Source: Pseudomonas frederiksbergensis (GTDB lineage: Bacteria > Pseudomonadota > Gammaproteobacteria > Pseudomonadales > Pseudomonadaceae). Taken from it: 64,000 bases of DNA. The position numbers and the translations under genes are program-made. This document shows, in pieces, positions 36,672-45,399 of this stretch; position 1 is the first letter of the stretch; every line of letters begins with the position of its first letter. The stretch is from positions 62,001-126,000 of the forward strand of contig NZ_CP018319.1 of assembly GCF_001952935.1 (NCBI RefSeq), read 5' to 3'. A model generated the notes under the pieces. That model saw only the letters and a list, made by a program, of their open reading frames with translations. It did not search any database and was not told the origin of the DNA.

Positions 36672-36709
36672 AAGCCCTTGGCACGCTGTTCGCACCAAGG
36701 GCTTTTTTT
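36672..36709. terminator. Bidirectional intrinsic terminator
   Basis: AAGCCCTTGG and CCAAGGGCTT form a perfect 10-bp stem with T-runs on both strands. It lies just downstream of the minus-strand GNAT gene (stop at 36727) and also faces the plus-strand transcription from tetR. Confidence 0.85.
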
Positions 36710-36726
36710 GCGTTGAGTCGAAGCGA

Positions 36727-37449
36727 CTAGACCAATCGCAGTCTAGGGGACGGGGCTGGTACTGCACCTTCACCCAGCCGCTCCCGAACAAATTCATTGG
36801 CCTTGCGCGTCATCTGGTCCAGATGCCGGTCACGCTGTTTCTCCGCATCGAGCATCGCGCGCTTGCCGTGTTTTTGCAGCAGGTACGTATGAATCTGCCG
36901 CACCTCCAGCGAGCTGTAGATCGGCGCCACGTCCAGCACGGCCATCAAGCCATCGGTGCCGTGGTCGCGGGTGTTCATCAGCACTTGAGTCGCGCGCACG
37001 CCCACCACCTGAAACCCCATTGCCTCAAAATACGGAACCTTGGCCACCGCGCACGTCAGCTCAGCATGCGGGTAACGGCCGACCATTTCCTGCAGCATCC
37101 GCCGGGCAATACCTTGGCGCCGATGGCTGGCACTCACCGCCATGTACGCAACACCGCATGCATCGGGATCGTCCTTGACCGGCAGGTACAGCAGGAAGCC
37201 GACGACCTTCTCGGGGTCGTCTTCGTCGGTCGCGACGAGCAACTCCACCGCAATCCCTTTTGCCCCGTTCAACGCCTCCAGATAGAGGTGAACCTCGTAG
37301 CCGATCGCGTACTGGTAAACGTTGTACAACAGATTGCTCGGCGCGATAGCGACCATGCTGATGTCGGTCAGGTAATCGACCACCATCTGCAGGACCTGGC
37401 TATTGATGTGCTCGGGGCACGGGGTTTTGAAATGGGTGATCTGGGGCAT
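36727..37449 (-). CDS. GNAT family N-acetyltransferase
   Basis: A 240-residue protein with a central GNAT domain: KVVGFLLYLPVKD, YMAVSASHRRQGIARRMLQEM containing the acetyl-CoA loop (RRQGIA), and VPYFEAMGFQVVG. The C-terminal 60 residues are charged and helical. Substrate unknown. The ATG at 37449 is used because the frame upstream reads into a palindromic repeat. A bidirectional terminator follows. Confidence 0.82.
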   Translation of the reverse strand: MPQITHFKTPCPEHINSQVLQMVVDYLTDISMVAIAPSNLLYNVYQYAIGYEVHLYLEALNGAKGIAVELLVATDEDDPEKVVGFLLYLPVKDDPDACGVAYMAVSASHRRQGIARRMLQEMVGRYPHAELTCAVAKVPYFEAMGFQVVGVRATQVLMNTRDHGTDGLMAVLDVAPIYSSLEVRQIHTYLLQKHGKRAMLDAEKQRDRHLDQMTRKANEFVRERLGEGAVPAPSPRLRLV

Positions 37450-37538
37450 TCGTGGCTCTGACTCTGGGGCGGACGTGAAGAGTGTGTTCGCGGGCGTGCC
37501 TATCATAACGTGCTGACGTGGCCGAAGGTGGTGTAACG

Positions 37539-38304
37539 CCCACGCTCTGCGTGGGAATGCAGCCCGGGACGCTCCGCGTCCCTTCCAGAGCCGAACGCAA
37601 AGCGTCCGTTGCGGCATTCCCACGCGGGAGCGTGGGAACGATCGTCGCCCGCCACTGATGCGCCAACCTCATGACTCGCGACGACCGTGTTACTGCTCCG
37701 GCGCAACCATGCGAAAACGGATAATGATCGTTCCCACGCTCTGCGTGGGAATGCAGCCCGGGACGCTCCGCGTCCCTTCCGGAGCCGAACGCAGAGCGTC
37801 CGTTGCGGCATTCCCACGCGGGAGCGTGGGAACGATCGTCGCCTGCCACTGATGTGCCAGCCTCATGACTCGCGACGACCGTGTTACTGCTCCGGCGCAA
37901 CCATGCGAAAACGGATAATGATCGTTCCCACGCTCCGCGTGGGAATGCAGCCCGGGACGCTCCGCGTCCCTTCCGGAGCCGAACGCAGAGCGTCCGTCGA
38001 GGCATTCCCACGCGGGAGCGTGGGAACGATCGTCGACTGCCACTGATGCGCCAACCTCATGACTCGCGACGACCGTGTTACTGCTCCGGCGCAACCATGC
38101 GAAAACGGATAATGATCGTTCCCACGCTCTGCGTGGGAATGCAGCCCGGGACGCTCCGCGTCCCTTCCGGAGCCGAACGCAGAGCGTCCGTTGCGGCATT
38201 CCCACGCGGGAGCGTGGGAACGATCGTCGCCCGCCACTGATGCGCCAGCCTCATGACTCGCGACGACTGTGTTACTGCTCCGGCGCAACCATGCGAAAAC
38301 GGAT
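37539..38304. repeat. Four-copy 194-bp tandem array of a palindromic repeat plus the YceI gene 3' end
   Basis: The palindrome CCCACGCTCTGCGTGGGAAT recurs at 37539, 37733, 37927 and 38121, spaced exactly 194 bp. Each unit holds one GATCGTTCCCACGC-class palindrome plus about 80 bp that includes the last 11 codons and stop of the adjacent YceI gene. The copies differ at only a few positions. The final copy's flank is the real YceI terminus. The arrangement indicates recent tandem duplication rather than separate insertions. Confidence 0.93.
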
Positions 38305-38841
38305 ATTGATCTTGTCGGAGACAACACCGTTGGCCCATTCACCTTCGCCGACTTTGAAATCACTGCGCTTGAGCGTTAACTGGCCGTCGAAAATCCCGAT
38401 GGCGTTCTCGGCCTTCAAAAGCACCGGCACCTCCACTTCACGGGTGATCCCCCTGAGCGTGAGTTTGCCGGTGATCGAGTAACGGTTGTCGCCCAGGACT
38501 TTCACGCCGGTCGATTCAAACGTCGCCACTGGATACGTTGCCGTGTTGAACCAGGCTGGTTTTTGCAATTCGCTGTTGGCGTCGCTGCTTCCGGCGTCGA
38601 TGCTGTCGAGCTGGATGGTGAGCGCCGCCCGGCCTGCCGATGGGTTCGCCGTGTCGAAATCAAGCGTGGCCTCGAACTTGCGGAAGGTGCCGTATACCCG
38701 CGAAGAGAACTGTTTATAGGTGAAGGAAATCGTGCTGGCGGTTTCATTGACCTGGGTGTATTCGACCGCCTGGACACAAGGCAACGCGCCGAATGCAAGG
38801 GCGGCCACCAGCACGGCGCAGGTCGGGAAGCGGTGTTTCAT
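38272..38841 (-). CDS. YceI family periplasmic protein
   Basis: A 189-residue lipocalin-like YceI protein that binds isoprenoid or fatty lipids in the periplasm. The signal peptide is MKHRFPTCAVLVAALAFGAL through VQA (cleavage near 25). The mature part has the family sequence ASTISFTYKQFSSRVYGTF, FDTANPSAGRAALTIQLDS, FNTATYPVATFEST and GKLTLRGITREVEVPV. GGAGAG precedes the ATG. Its last 11 codons are repeated three more times downstream in the tandem array. The gap from 38842 to 39200 shows no further gene. Confidence 0.92.
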   Translation of the reverse strand: MKHRFPTCAVLVAALAFGALPCVQAVEYTQVNETASTISFTYKQFSSRVYGTFRKFEATLDFDTANPSAGRAALTIQLDSIDAGSSDANSELQKPAWFNTATYPVATFESTGVKVLGDNRYSITGKLTLRGITREVEVPVLLKAENAIGIFDGQLTLKRSDFKVGEGEWANGVVSDKINIRFRMVAPEQ

Positions 38842-39200
38842 GGGACTCTCCGGTTGGGCTCCCGTCTTGAGCTGAGGCGCCGCACACGTGAGCCAGCGAT
38901 AGGTGGACTAAAGCAAACAAACACCGTTAATTCCACCTGCCGCTCACACTTCCGACCACCTGTCGGCCGGCGCCCCAATCGATGACAACTCCCTCCCGCC
39001 CAGCAATAACCCCACCGTCGGAGCGACCCGGTTTGAAGATTGGCTGGAGACCACGCATCCCTCTTGAGCCGTCGAGACGGGTCACCGACGAAGAATTTTC
39101 CTCCTGTTTCTGACTCAAATAAGACACAGACCGCTCAGTCGTGCCGATCAAAGCCGACGCACTGCGCATTGGGCAATCCACCCTTATGGGGATGACGTCC

Positions 39201-40568
39201 ATGAACACCACTTCCCAAGACATACCAGACACCCTTTATGGCTCACACAGCCACATTGACGAGGCCGCCATCGCCCCGCTGCTGCGTCAATACGCCGAGC
39301 CACTGCCGGATCTGGAGGCCAAAACCTATGGTGAAATGTTCGACCGCTACGCTGATGCGCAGGTGGTGATGATCGGTGAAGCCAGCCATGGCACTTGCGA
39401 CTTTTATCGAGCCCGGGCTGCGATCACCCAACGACTGATCGAGCAGCACGGCTTCAATATCGTGGCGGTTGAAGCCGACTGGCCAGACGCAGGTCATGTC
39501 GACCGATATGTGCGGGGGCTGGTGCCCTCGGCCTGGAAACGGCATATCTTCAGCCGGTTTCCGACCTGGATGTGGCGCAACACCGATGTGAGAGCGTTCG
39601 CCCATTGGCTCCATCGGTACAACCATCAGCAAGCTCCTGAATCTCGCATCGAGTTTCGCGGTCTGGACGTTTACAGTTTGCGAAACTCCATTCATGAGGT
39701 GCTGAGTTATCTGGAAAGGACTGACCCGCACCTGGCACACGAAGCAAGGCGTCGTTATGGCTGCTTGACCCCTTGGCAGGATGATCCTGCGTTGTATGGC
39801 CACTTTGTCGAACGCGACGGCCTGATGCCCTGCGAGCAGGCCGTGGTCGACCAGCTCAATGTCATGCTGGCCGAACAACTGGCCGGGCTTGTCCAATCCG
39901 ACGAAGCGTTCTTCAATGCGGCGCAAAACGCCCGGGTCGTGCGGGCGGCGGAGCAATACTATCGAGCGATTTATCGAGGTTCGACCGCCTCCTGGAACCT
40001 GCGTGACCGCCACATGTTCGACACCTTACAGGCCCTGCTGGAACATCGCGGCCCAAAAGCCAAAGCGGTGGTGTGGGCCCACAACTCCCATATCGGCAAT
40101 GCGGCGGCCACGGAAATGGGCTGGAAAGGTCAGTTCAATATCGGTCAACTGTGCCGCAACGCGTATGGCCGCCATGTCGTGCTGATCGGCATGAGCACCG
40201 ACCGCGGCCAGGTAGCAGCCGCCGATGACTGGGATGGCGAGATGCACATCAAGGACATCCGGCCCTCTCGTCCAGACAGCTGGGAGCATCAGTTCCTCAA
40301 GGCCGGTGTCCCGGCTTCATTGACCGACTGGCGAGATCCGCAGCGAAAAGACCTGCTTCGAGCCTTGTCCAAACCTTTGCTGGAGCGGGCTATCGGGGTG
40401 ATCTACCGCCCCGACAGCGAGCGCAGCAGTCATTACTTCGAAGCGGTGCTGGCCGAACAGTTTGATGCAATGGTCTGGATTGAACAGACCCGTGCGGTGA
40501 CGGCACTGGCGCTGCCGAAAAGCCAGGAACTGGAGCCCGAAGACGACACCTTCCCGTTTGGTGTGTAA
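39201..40568 (+). CDS. Erythromycin esterase family protein
   Basis: A 455-residue member of the EreA/EreB-like family. Conserved segments include VVMIGEASHGTCDFYRARA (catalytic Glu/His region), VAVEADWPDAGHVDRYVRG, RFPTWMWRNTDV, and KAVVWAHNSHIGNA with further histidines. Many members are not antibiotic esterases and sit beside phosphoribosyltransferases and stress proteins, as here. The start is ambiguous among 39186, 39192 and 39201; 39201 has GGGGA nine bases upstream. It is convergent with the phosphoribosyltransferase gene. Confidence 0.85.
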   Translation: MNTTSQDIPDTLYGSHSHIDEAAIAPLLRQYAEPLPDLEAKTYGEMFDRYADAQVVMIGEASHGTCDFYRARAAITQRLIEQHGFNIVAVEADWPDAGHVDRYVRGLVPSAWKRHIFSRFPTWMWRNTDVRAFAHWLHRYNHQQAPESRIEFRGLDVYSLRNSIHEVLSYLERTDPHLAHEARRRYGCLTPWQDDPALYGHFVERDGLMPCEQAVVDQLNVMLAEQLAGLVQSDEAFFNAAQNARVVRAAEQYYRAIYRGSTASWNLRDRHMFDTLQALLEHRGPKAKAVVWAHNSHIGNAAATEMGWKGQFNIGQLCRNAYGRHVVLIGMSTDRGQVAAADDWDGEMHIKDIRPSRPDSWEHQFLKAGVPASLTDWRDPQRKDLLRALSKPLLERAIGVIYRPDSERSSHYFEAVLAEQFDAMVWIEQTRAVTALALPKSQELEPEDDTFPFGV

Positions 40569-40620
40569 CACCGGGAGTATCACCTGTCAGGCAGTGCGTT
40601 TTCGCTTTCGCGACCTGGGC

Positions 40621-41322
40621 TCACGTATCGGAACGCCCCTGAGCTGTGGCGTCGCTGGCGGATTCTCGCTGCCAGGCCCGCTGCAACAGCTTGATGACCT
40701 CGGCATCCGAGGTCTGGGTAAAGTCCATGTACCAATGGCCGATCGACATCAGCCAGTCGGGAATGATCGGGCATATCAGCTCATCCACCTCACTGCGCAA
40801 CGCCTCCGCCGTCTCGATCGGCGCCACCGGCACAGCGACGACGATACGCGACGGCGCCTGCGCACGTACCGCATGGATTGCCGCCATCATCGAGGCGCCT
40901 GTCGCCAGGCCGTCGTCGATCAGGATCACCACCTGATCCTTGAGTTGCACAGGCGCGCGCGTTCCCCGGTAAACCTTCTCGCGGCGTAACAGCTCGCGGG
41001 TTTCCCGTGCGACCACTTCATCGAACGTGGCCGGATCAATCGGGTGAACCCGCAGCGCCTGTTCATTGAGGATTTGTATGCCGCCGCTGGCGATGGCGCC
41101 CATGGCAAACTCTTGATGAGACGGAACACCCAGTTTGCGCACCAGCATCAGGTCCAGACGAACGTCCAGTGCCGCGGCCACTTCATAGGCCACCGGCACA
41201 CCGCCACGGGGCAAGGCGAGAACGATGACATCGGGGCGATGGGCGTATTGGCGCAACGGTTCTATCAGCCGTCGACCGGCAGCGGCCCGGTCCTGCAGGA
41301 TGGTGGGCGATGAGGGACTCAT
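40621..41322 (-). CDS. Phosphoribosyltransferase family protein
   Basis: A 233-residue PRTase-fold protein. The PRPP-binding loop is VVILIDDGLATGASMMAAI, and the N-terminal part has VIVLALPRGGVPVAYEVA. Members of this group are often fused or adjacent to dienelactone hydrolase or erythromycin-esterase-like proteins; the base used is unknown. GAGGAGG precedes the ATG. It lies 103 bases downstream of a Usp gene on the same strand and may be transcribed from that gene's Anr-type promoter. Confidence 0.87.
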   Translation of the reverse strand: MSPSSPTILQDRAAAGRRLIEPLRQYAHRPDVIVLALPRGGVPVAYEVAAALDVRLDLMLVRKLGVPSHQEFAMGAIASGGIQILNEQALRVHPIDPATFDEVVARETRELLRREKVYRGTRAPVQLKDQVVILIDDGLATGASMMAAIHAVRAQAPSRIVVAVPVAPIETAEALRSEVDELICPIIPDWLMSIGHWYMDFTQTSDAEVIKLLQRAWQRESASDATAQGRSDT

Positions 41323-41425
41323 TTGAAAACCTCCTCAGGCGATCACACCTGTCGGTTCGCATCACAGGGTCACTTGCGAAGTGTCGATCTGACGGGGCTG
41401 ACATCAAGTTCAGCCTGAAGGCCCT

Positions 41426-42310
41426 CTAGACCGCCAAAATGCTGCAAGGCACCTGATACAGAATATGTTCGGTCGTGCTGCCCAGAAGCTTGCCCACCCC
41501 ATGGGACTGGACTCTGCCCATCACAATCACATCCACTTGATGGGCGTTGGCGAACTCGCTCAGGACCTTAACGGGATGTCCCTCGATGAAATGTCGCCGA
41601 TCAGAGGGCACACCGAATCGACCGGCCAACTTCAGGAATGATTTTTCCAGGTCTTTGCGCAGCGCTTTCGTGAGGTCAGCCAGGGTCAAACCGCCCATGT
41701 CCGCCAAGAACGCGGCCGAAACATTGCAGGCGTACAGCAAATGCAACTCGGCATCACACTGCAAGGCGAGGCCGCACGCTTGCTGGATGATCCGGTCATT
41801 CAGTTCGTCGTCGCAAGACGCAGCATCCGACACTTCCACCGCTGCGACGACCTTGCGTGGCAACACGTAACCGCCGCCGCCCAACAGATAAAGCGGTATC
41901 GGACAATGACGTAGCAAATGCCAATCCAGAGGCGTGAAAAAAGCGCGTTTAAGCGCTGATTCATGCTGAACCTCCTTGATCAACAGGTCAGGCTGCATTT
42001 CCATGACGTGATCAAGAATGGCTTCGCGCATATCATCGGCCCATGCCACCTCAGCGGTGGTGTCGATGCCCCCGCTGCGCAGACTTTTTGCCTGCGCCTT
42101 GAGCCAGTCCTCATGATCCTGCCGATAGCGCTCTCGAGCACTTTCCCGATCGCCAGATTCGAGCAGCGACAACATATCCAACGATGGGATCAAGGCGGCG
42201 ATATGCAAACTTGCACCGCAGGTCATGGCCAGCGCGGCGGCATGGTTTATTGCCTGGGAATGGCGCAGGGCCGGGTTGATGATCAGTAACAACCGTTGAT
42301 ACTGGCTCAT
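41426..42310 (-). CDS. Universal stress protein, tandem UspA domains
   Basis: A 294-residue protein starting MSQYQRLLLIINPALRHSQA, with two Usp domains. The second ends with the ATP-binding signature VIVMGRVQSHGVGKLLGSTTEHIL. GGAGG lies six bases before the ATG at 42310. A perfect Anr box lies about 130 bases upstream, so expression should rise under low oxygen. Diverged from the neighbouring Usp proteins but with the same architecture. Confidence 0.92.
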   Translation of the reverse strand: MSQYQRLLLIINPALRHSQAINHAAALAMTCGASLHIAALIPSLDMLSLLESGDRESARERYRQDHEDWLKAQAKSLRSGGIDTTAEVAWADDMREAILDHVMEMQPDLLIKEVQHESALKRAFFTPLDWHLLRHCPIPLYLLGGGGYVLPRKVVAAVEVSDAASCDDELNDRIIQQACGLALQCDAELHLLYACNVSAAFLADMGGLTLADLTKALRKDLEKSFLKLAGRFGVPSDRRHFIEGHPVKVLSEFANAHQVDVIVMGRVQSHGVGKLLGSTTEHILYQVPCSILAV

Positions 42311-42438
42311 GATCTGCCTCCAGTGGGGTGGGTCTTCGGCGCTCGCTGCCCATCGACCGTTGCCGAGGCCAGTGGTTGATCCCGCAGGATCGAGCACCGG
42401 CATTAAATCCAGATTCCTCCTCCAGCATTCCCCTGGCG

Positions 42439-42452
42439 TTGATCTACATCAA
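42439..42452. promoter_or_regulatory. Anr/FNR box upstream of usp (42310)
   Basis: TTGATCTACATCAA is a perfect TTGAT-N4-ATCAA site between two Usp genes on the minus strand; its position fits activation of the gene starting at 42310. Confidence 0.8.
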
Positions 42453-42498
42453 ACACCTGTATAAAGCATAGACACCCGTCGAAACGGCGTGATCGCGC

Positions 42499-43410
42499 TC
42501 ACCCCTTGACGTTCGACCTGACCGCCAGAATGCTGCCCGGCACCGAGTACAACGCCCGCTCGGTGTTGCTGCCGATCAACCGGTCTACACCCACGCGGTG
42601 CACGGTGCCCATCACCACCACATCCGCCAGGTATTGCTCGACAAACTCACTGATCACCGGCACCGGCAGGCCCATGACGAAATGCCGTCGCTCCGGCGGC
42701 ACACCGTATCGATCCGCCAGGGTGACAAACGCCAGGTGCAAGGATTGGCGCAGCTCCTCAACGAAATCCGCCCCCCAGCCACCGCTGATCAGCGGGGCAT
42801 CACCATTGAAAGCGGGCGACAGGTCATAGGCATAAAGCAGGTGCAGCGGCGCATCGCATTGCAGCGCCAATGCGTTGGCGGTCTGGATGATGGTGTCGTT
42901 CAGGCCACTGATCTGGGTCGAGGGGTCGAGCGGGTCCACCGCGGCGACGACCCGGTGCGGCAGGCTGTAACGGGTCTGATTGACCAGGTGCACGGGGACC
43001 GGGCATTCGCGCAGCAAGTGGCAATCGAGCGGGGTGATGAACACTCGCCTGAGTACCGGTTCCAGCGTGACATCCTTGATCAACAGGTCGGGCTTGAGCT
43101 CTTCGAGAGCCTTCAAGATGTCGGGCAGTGGATGGGTCGTGAAGACCACTTCGACCGTCACCTCCAGCCCCTGACCGCTGAGCTGCTCGATCTCGTCGGC
43201 CACCCAGCGGCGATAGCGGCGCAAATAGCGTTGATAGCCTGCGTCGTCGGTTTTCTCTTCCCACAAATGCACGATCGGCACCGGTTCGACAAAGGCCCGC
43301 ACGTCCAGCGCAGCCCCGCTCGCCTTGGCCAGCGCGACGGCACGGAGCATGGCTGGAGACTGGTGCAGGGTTTGATCGGCGATCAGCAACAAACGTTGAT
43401 ATTGCCCCAT
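42499..43410 (-). CDS. Universal stress protein, tandem UspA domains
   Basis: A 303-residue protein starting MGQYQRLLLIADQTLHQSPA. The second domain has VVVMGTVHRVGVDRLIGSNTERAL, the ATP-binding signature of Usp proteins. The first domain is more degenerate. GAGGTGTGTG precedes the ATG at 43410. A perfect Anr box is 75 bases upstream of the start. It belongs to the same cluster as the Usp proteins at 41426 and 44425. Confidence 0.92.
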   Translation of the reverse strand: MGQYQRLLLIADQTLHQSPAMLRAVALAKASGAALDVRAFVEPVPIVHLWEEKTDDAGYQRYLRRYRRWVADEIEQLSGQGLEVTVEVVFTTHPLPDILKALEELKPDLLIKDVTLEPVLRRVFITPLDCHLLRECPVPVHLVNQTRYSLPHRVVAAVDPLDPSTQISGLNDTIIQTANALALQCDAPLHLLYAYDLSPAFNGDAPLISGGWGADFVEELRQSLHLAFVTLADRYGVPPERRHFVMGLPVPVISEFVEQYLADVVVMGTVHRVGVDRLIGSNTERALYSVPGSILAVRSNVKG

Positions 43411-43484
43411 CACACACCTCGGCTCGACACCGGCCCTCAAGCGCCGGCAAATCCAAGACTGCGCCCGTTGCCCCCTGCCCCGGG

Positions 43485-43498
43485 TTGATTTACATCAA
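43485..43498. promoter_or_regulatory. Anr/FNR box upstream of usp (43410)
   Basis: TTGATTTACATCAA is a perfect Anr/FNR site centred about 80 bases from the start codon of the minus-strand Usp gene. Confidence 0.82.
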
Positions 43499-43532
43499 AC
43501 ACGAGCAAATGAGTGCCTGGTGTCACGACTCC

Positions 43533-43546
43533 CTGATCCAGATCAG
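43533..43546. promoter_or_regulatory. Anr-like site upstream of the GNAT gene
   Basis: CTGATCCAGATCAG matches eight of ten positions of TTGAT-N4-ATCAA and is itself symmetric. It lies about 95 bases before the GNAT start at 43636. Confidence 0.45.
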
Positions 43547-43635
43547 ATTCAAGCGCCGCAGGCGGGGTAAAAAGGAATGAACCGCGTGGTTGAACACCGC
43601 GCGCCAGCCTTTCAAACCGGACGGAGGATCACCCC

Positions 43636-44199
43636 ATGCTCACTGTCAAAGACCACAATGATCGGGCTGCAGCTGCCTACGCGGCAGTGACCGGACAATA
43701 CTGGATTGAAGCGCTCAAGGATGGCCGCCATGTATTGATCCGGCCGCTGGCGGAAAAAGACCGCGAACGTGAATACGCCTTTATCAAACGCCTGTCCCCC
43801 GAGTCCCGGCATATGCGCTTTCTCGCGCGGATCAACGAACCCGGCACCGCCATGCTCAACCAGTTGATGGACACCGACAACCAACAGCGCCTGGCCTACA
43901 TCGCGCTGGTTCATGAAAACGGCCAACTGATCGAGATCGGCGTCAGCCGCTACGCCGCCACCGGCGAACACGAATGTGAATGCGCCGTAACGGTCGCCGA
44001 TGAATGGAAGCACCTGGGGCTGGGCACGGTACTGATGGAGCATCTGATCAAGGCCGCCCGCAAGAACGGTTTTCGCCAGATGTATTCGGTGGATGCCTCC
44101 AGCAACGCGCCGATGCGCGACCTGGCCAAAGCCCTGGGTTTCGAGACACACAACGATCCCGATGACAGTTGTCAGGTCATCCATCGTCTGTCCCTGTAA
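43636..44199 (+). CDS. GNAT family N-acetyltransferase
   Basis: A 187-residue protein. The GNAT core includes HVLIRPLAEKDREREYAFIKRLSPESRHMRF, VSRYAATGEHECECAVTVADEWKHLGLGTVLMEHL with the acetyl-CoA loop, and SSNAPMRDLAKALGFE. It resembles the GNAT domain of protein lysine acetyltransferases of the Pat type without the CoA-ligase-like part, so it may acetylate proteins. GGAGG precedes the ATG. It is divergent from an Anr-type Usp gene. Confidence 0.85.
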   Translation: MLTVKDHNDRAAAAYAAVTGQYWIEALKDGRHVLIRPLAEKDREREYAFIKRLSPESRHMRFLARINEPGTAMLNQLMDTDNQQRLAYIALVHENGQLIEIGVSRYAATGEHECECAVTVADEWKHLGLGTVLMEHLIKAARKNGFRQMYSVDASSNAPMRDLAKALGFETHNDPDDSCQVIHRLSL

Positions 44200-44322
44200 A
44201 AAACACCCCGTGATGTTCCGGCCAACGGTTCATCGCGGGGTGCCCACTAATGCGCGCCCAACGTCAGCGCCAGCCAAACCGGGTGACCACACGTCGGGCA
44301 GCCCGCGCCGTCACACGCCGGT

Positions 44323-44336
44323 TTGATGCAGATCAA
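44323..44336. promoter_or_regulatory. Anr/FNR box upstream of usp (44425)
   Basis: TTGATGCAGATCAA is a perfect site whose symmetry extends to GGTTTGAT-N4-ATCAAACC, centred about 95 bases before the Usp start codon. Confidence 0.85.
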
Positions 44337-44424
44337 ACCGCAAATCCCGGCCAGCGGCAGCATCGGCATCAAGTACCCACATCCAAGGCCATTCGGGCCA
44401 GCGTTTGATTTAAAGGAGAGTGTC

Positions 44425-45363
44425 ATGTCCGAGCAATCACGTTTCATGCTGGTCGCTTCGCCCCTGATGGAAAACAGCCCTGCTTTCGACCGCGCCGCCG
44501 CGCTGGCCAAGGCTGAAGATGCAGCGCTGCACATCGTGGCCTTCGATTACCTGGAAGGCTTGGCGACCGCCGGCATGGTCAATGAACAGGCCTTGGAGCA
44601 GATGCGCCTGGGGTATGTCGAGCGCCATCGTCAGTGGCTGGAAGAACAGGCTCGCCCGTTGCGCAAAATCGGCGTGACCGTCACCACGGAAGTGGTCTGG
44701 GTTGAACGCCCCTTGCAGGAAATCCTGATCCACCTCAAAGAGCAGCCGATGGCCGTGCTGATCAAAGCGCTGGAACCCTCGTCGCGGCTGTCGCGGATGA
44801 TGTTTACGCCCCTGGACATCCACTTGCTGCGCGAATGCCCGGTACCGCTGCATTTTGTCAGCCATGTACAGCATGCCTTGCCGCGCCGGATCGTCGCGGC
44901 AGTCGACCCCTTCCATCGCGACGGTCAATACAAAGGCCTTAATGACCGCATCCTGCATGAAGCGGTGAAACTGGCGACGGCGTGCAACGCACAAGTCGAC
45001 GTCCTCTACGCCTATGACCTGTCGTCAATCGGCGCCGATGAATTCGGCTTCGACAACGCTTCCGCGTTCTTCTCCTCTAGCAACGCCAAGACCCTGTTCG
45101 ATGCACAGGGCGAGGTCTTCAATGACTTGGCCGAGCGCAACGGCATCCCACCGGAGCGACGCCACATGGTCATGGGCAACCCGGCCAAGGTTCTGGCCAG
45201 TTACGCCGATGCCTATAACGTCGACGTGATTGTCATGGGGCGCGTCGGCCATAACGGCCTGGAGCGGCTGATTGGCAGCACGGTGGAACACCTGCTGTAC
45301 AAAATGCCCTGCAGCGTCTGGGTGGTGGCGCCGGAAGAGCTGGCTGATTGGGGAGTGTCATAA
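44425..45363 (+). CDS. Universal stress protein, tandem UspA domains
   Basis: A 312-residue protein nearly identical in layout to that at 11379: SEQSRFMLVASPLMENSP at the start and VIVMGRVGHNGLERLIGSTVEHLL in the second domain. AAAGGAGAG lies shortly before the ATG at 44425; the frame upstream to 44323 is not coding because it runs through the Anr box. A low-oxygen survival role is inferred from the family and the promoter. Confidence 0.93.
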   Translation: MSEQSRFMLVASPLMENSPAFDRAAALAKAEDAALHIVAFDYLEGLATAGMVNEQALEQMRLGYVERHRQWLEEQARPLRKIGVTVTTEVVWVERPLQEILIHLKEQPMAVLIKALEPSSRLSRMMFTPLDIHLLRECPVPLHFVSHVQHALPRRIVAAVDPFHRDGQYKGLNDRILHEAVKLATACNAQVDVLYAYDLSSIGADEFGFDNASAFFSSSNAKTLFDAQGEVFNDLAERNGIPPERRHMVMGNPAKVLASYADAYNVDVIVMGRVGHNGLERLIGSTVEHLLYKMPCSVWVVAPEELADWGVS

Positions 45364-45399
45364 ATTTCAGCACGTTAATGTCACTGTCCGGCACCGCCC

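Noticed and set aside
37503..38482. Regular 194-bp repeats resembling a CRISPR array, and several open frames across them on both strands
   Set aside because: Units are far too long and nearly identical throughout, with no unique spacers and no cas genes. The frames exist only because the repeat length leaves them open; they encode repeated palindrome sequence.
39201..40568. Macrolide resistance gene
   Set aside because: The erythromycin esterase family is broad, and the neighbours (phosphoribosyltransferase, Usp proteins) suggest a stress role; sequence alone does not support antibiotic hydrolysis.
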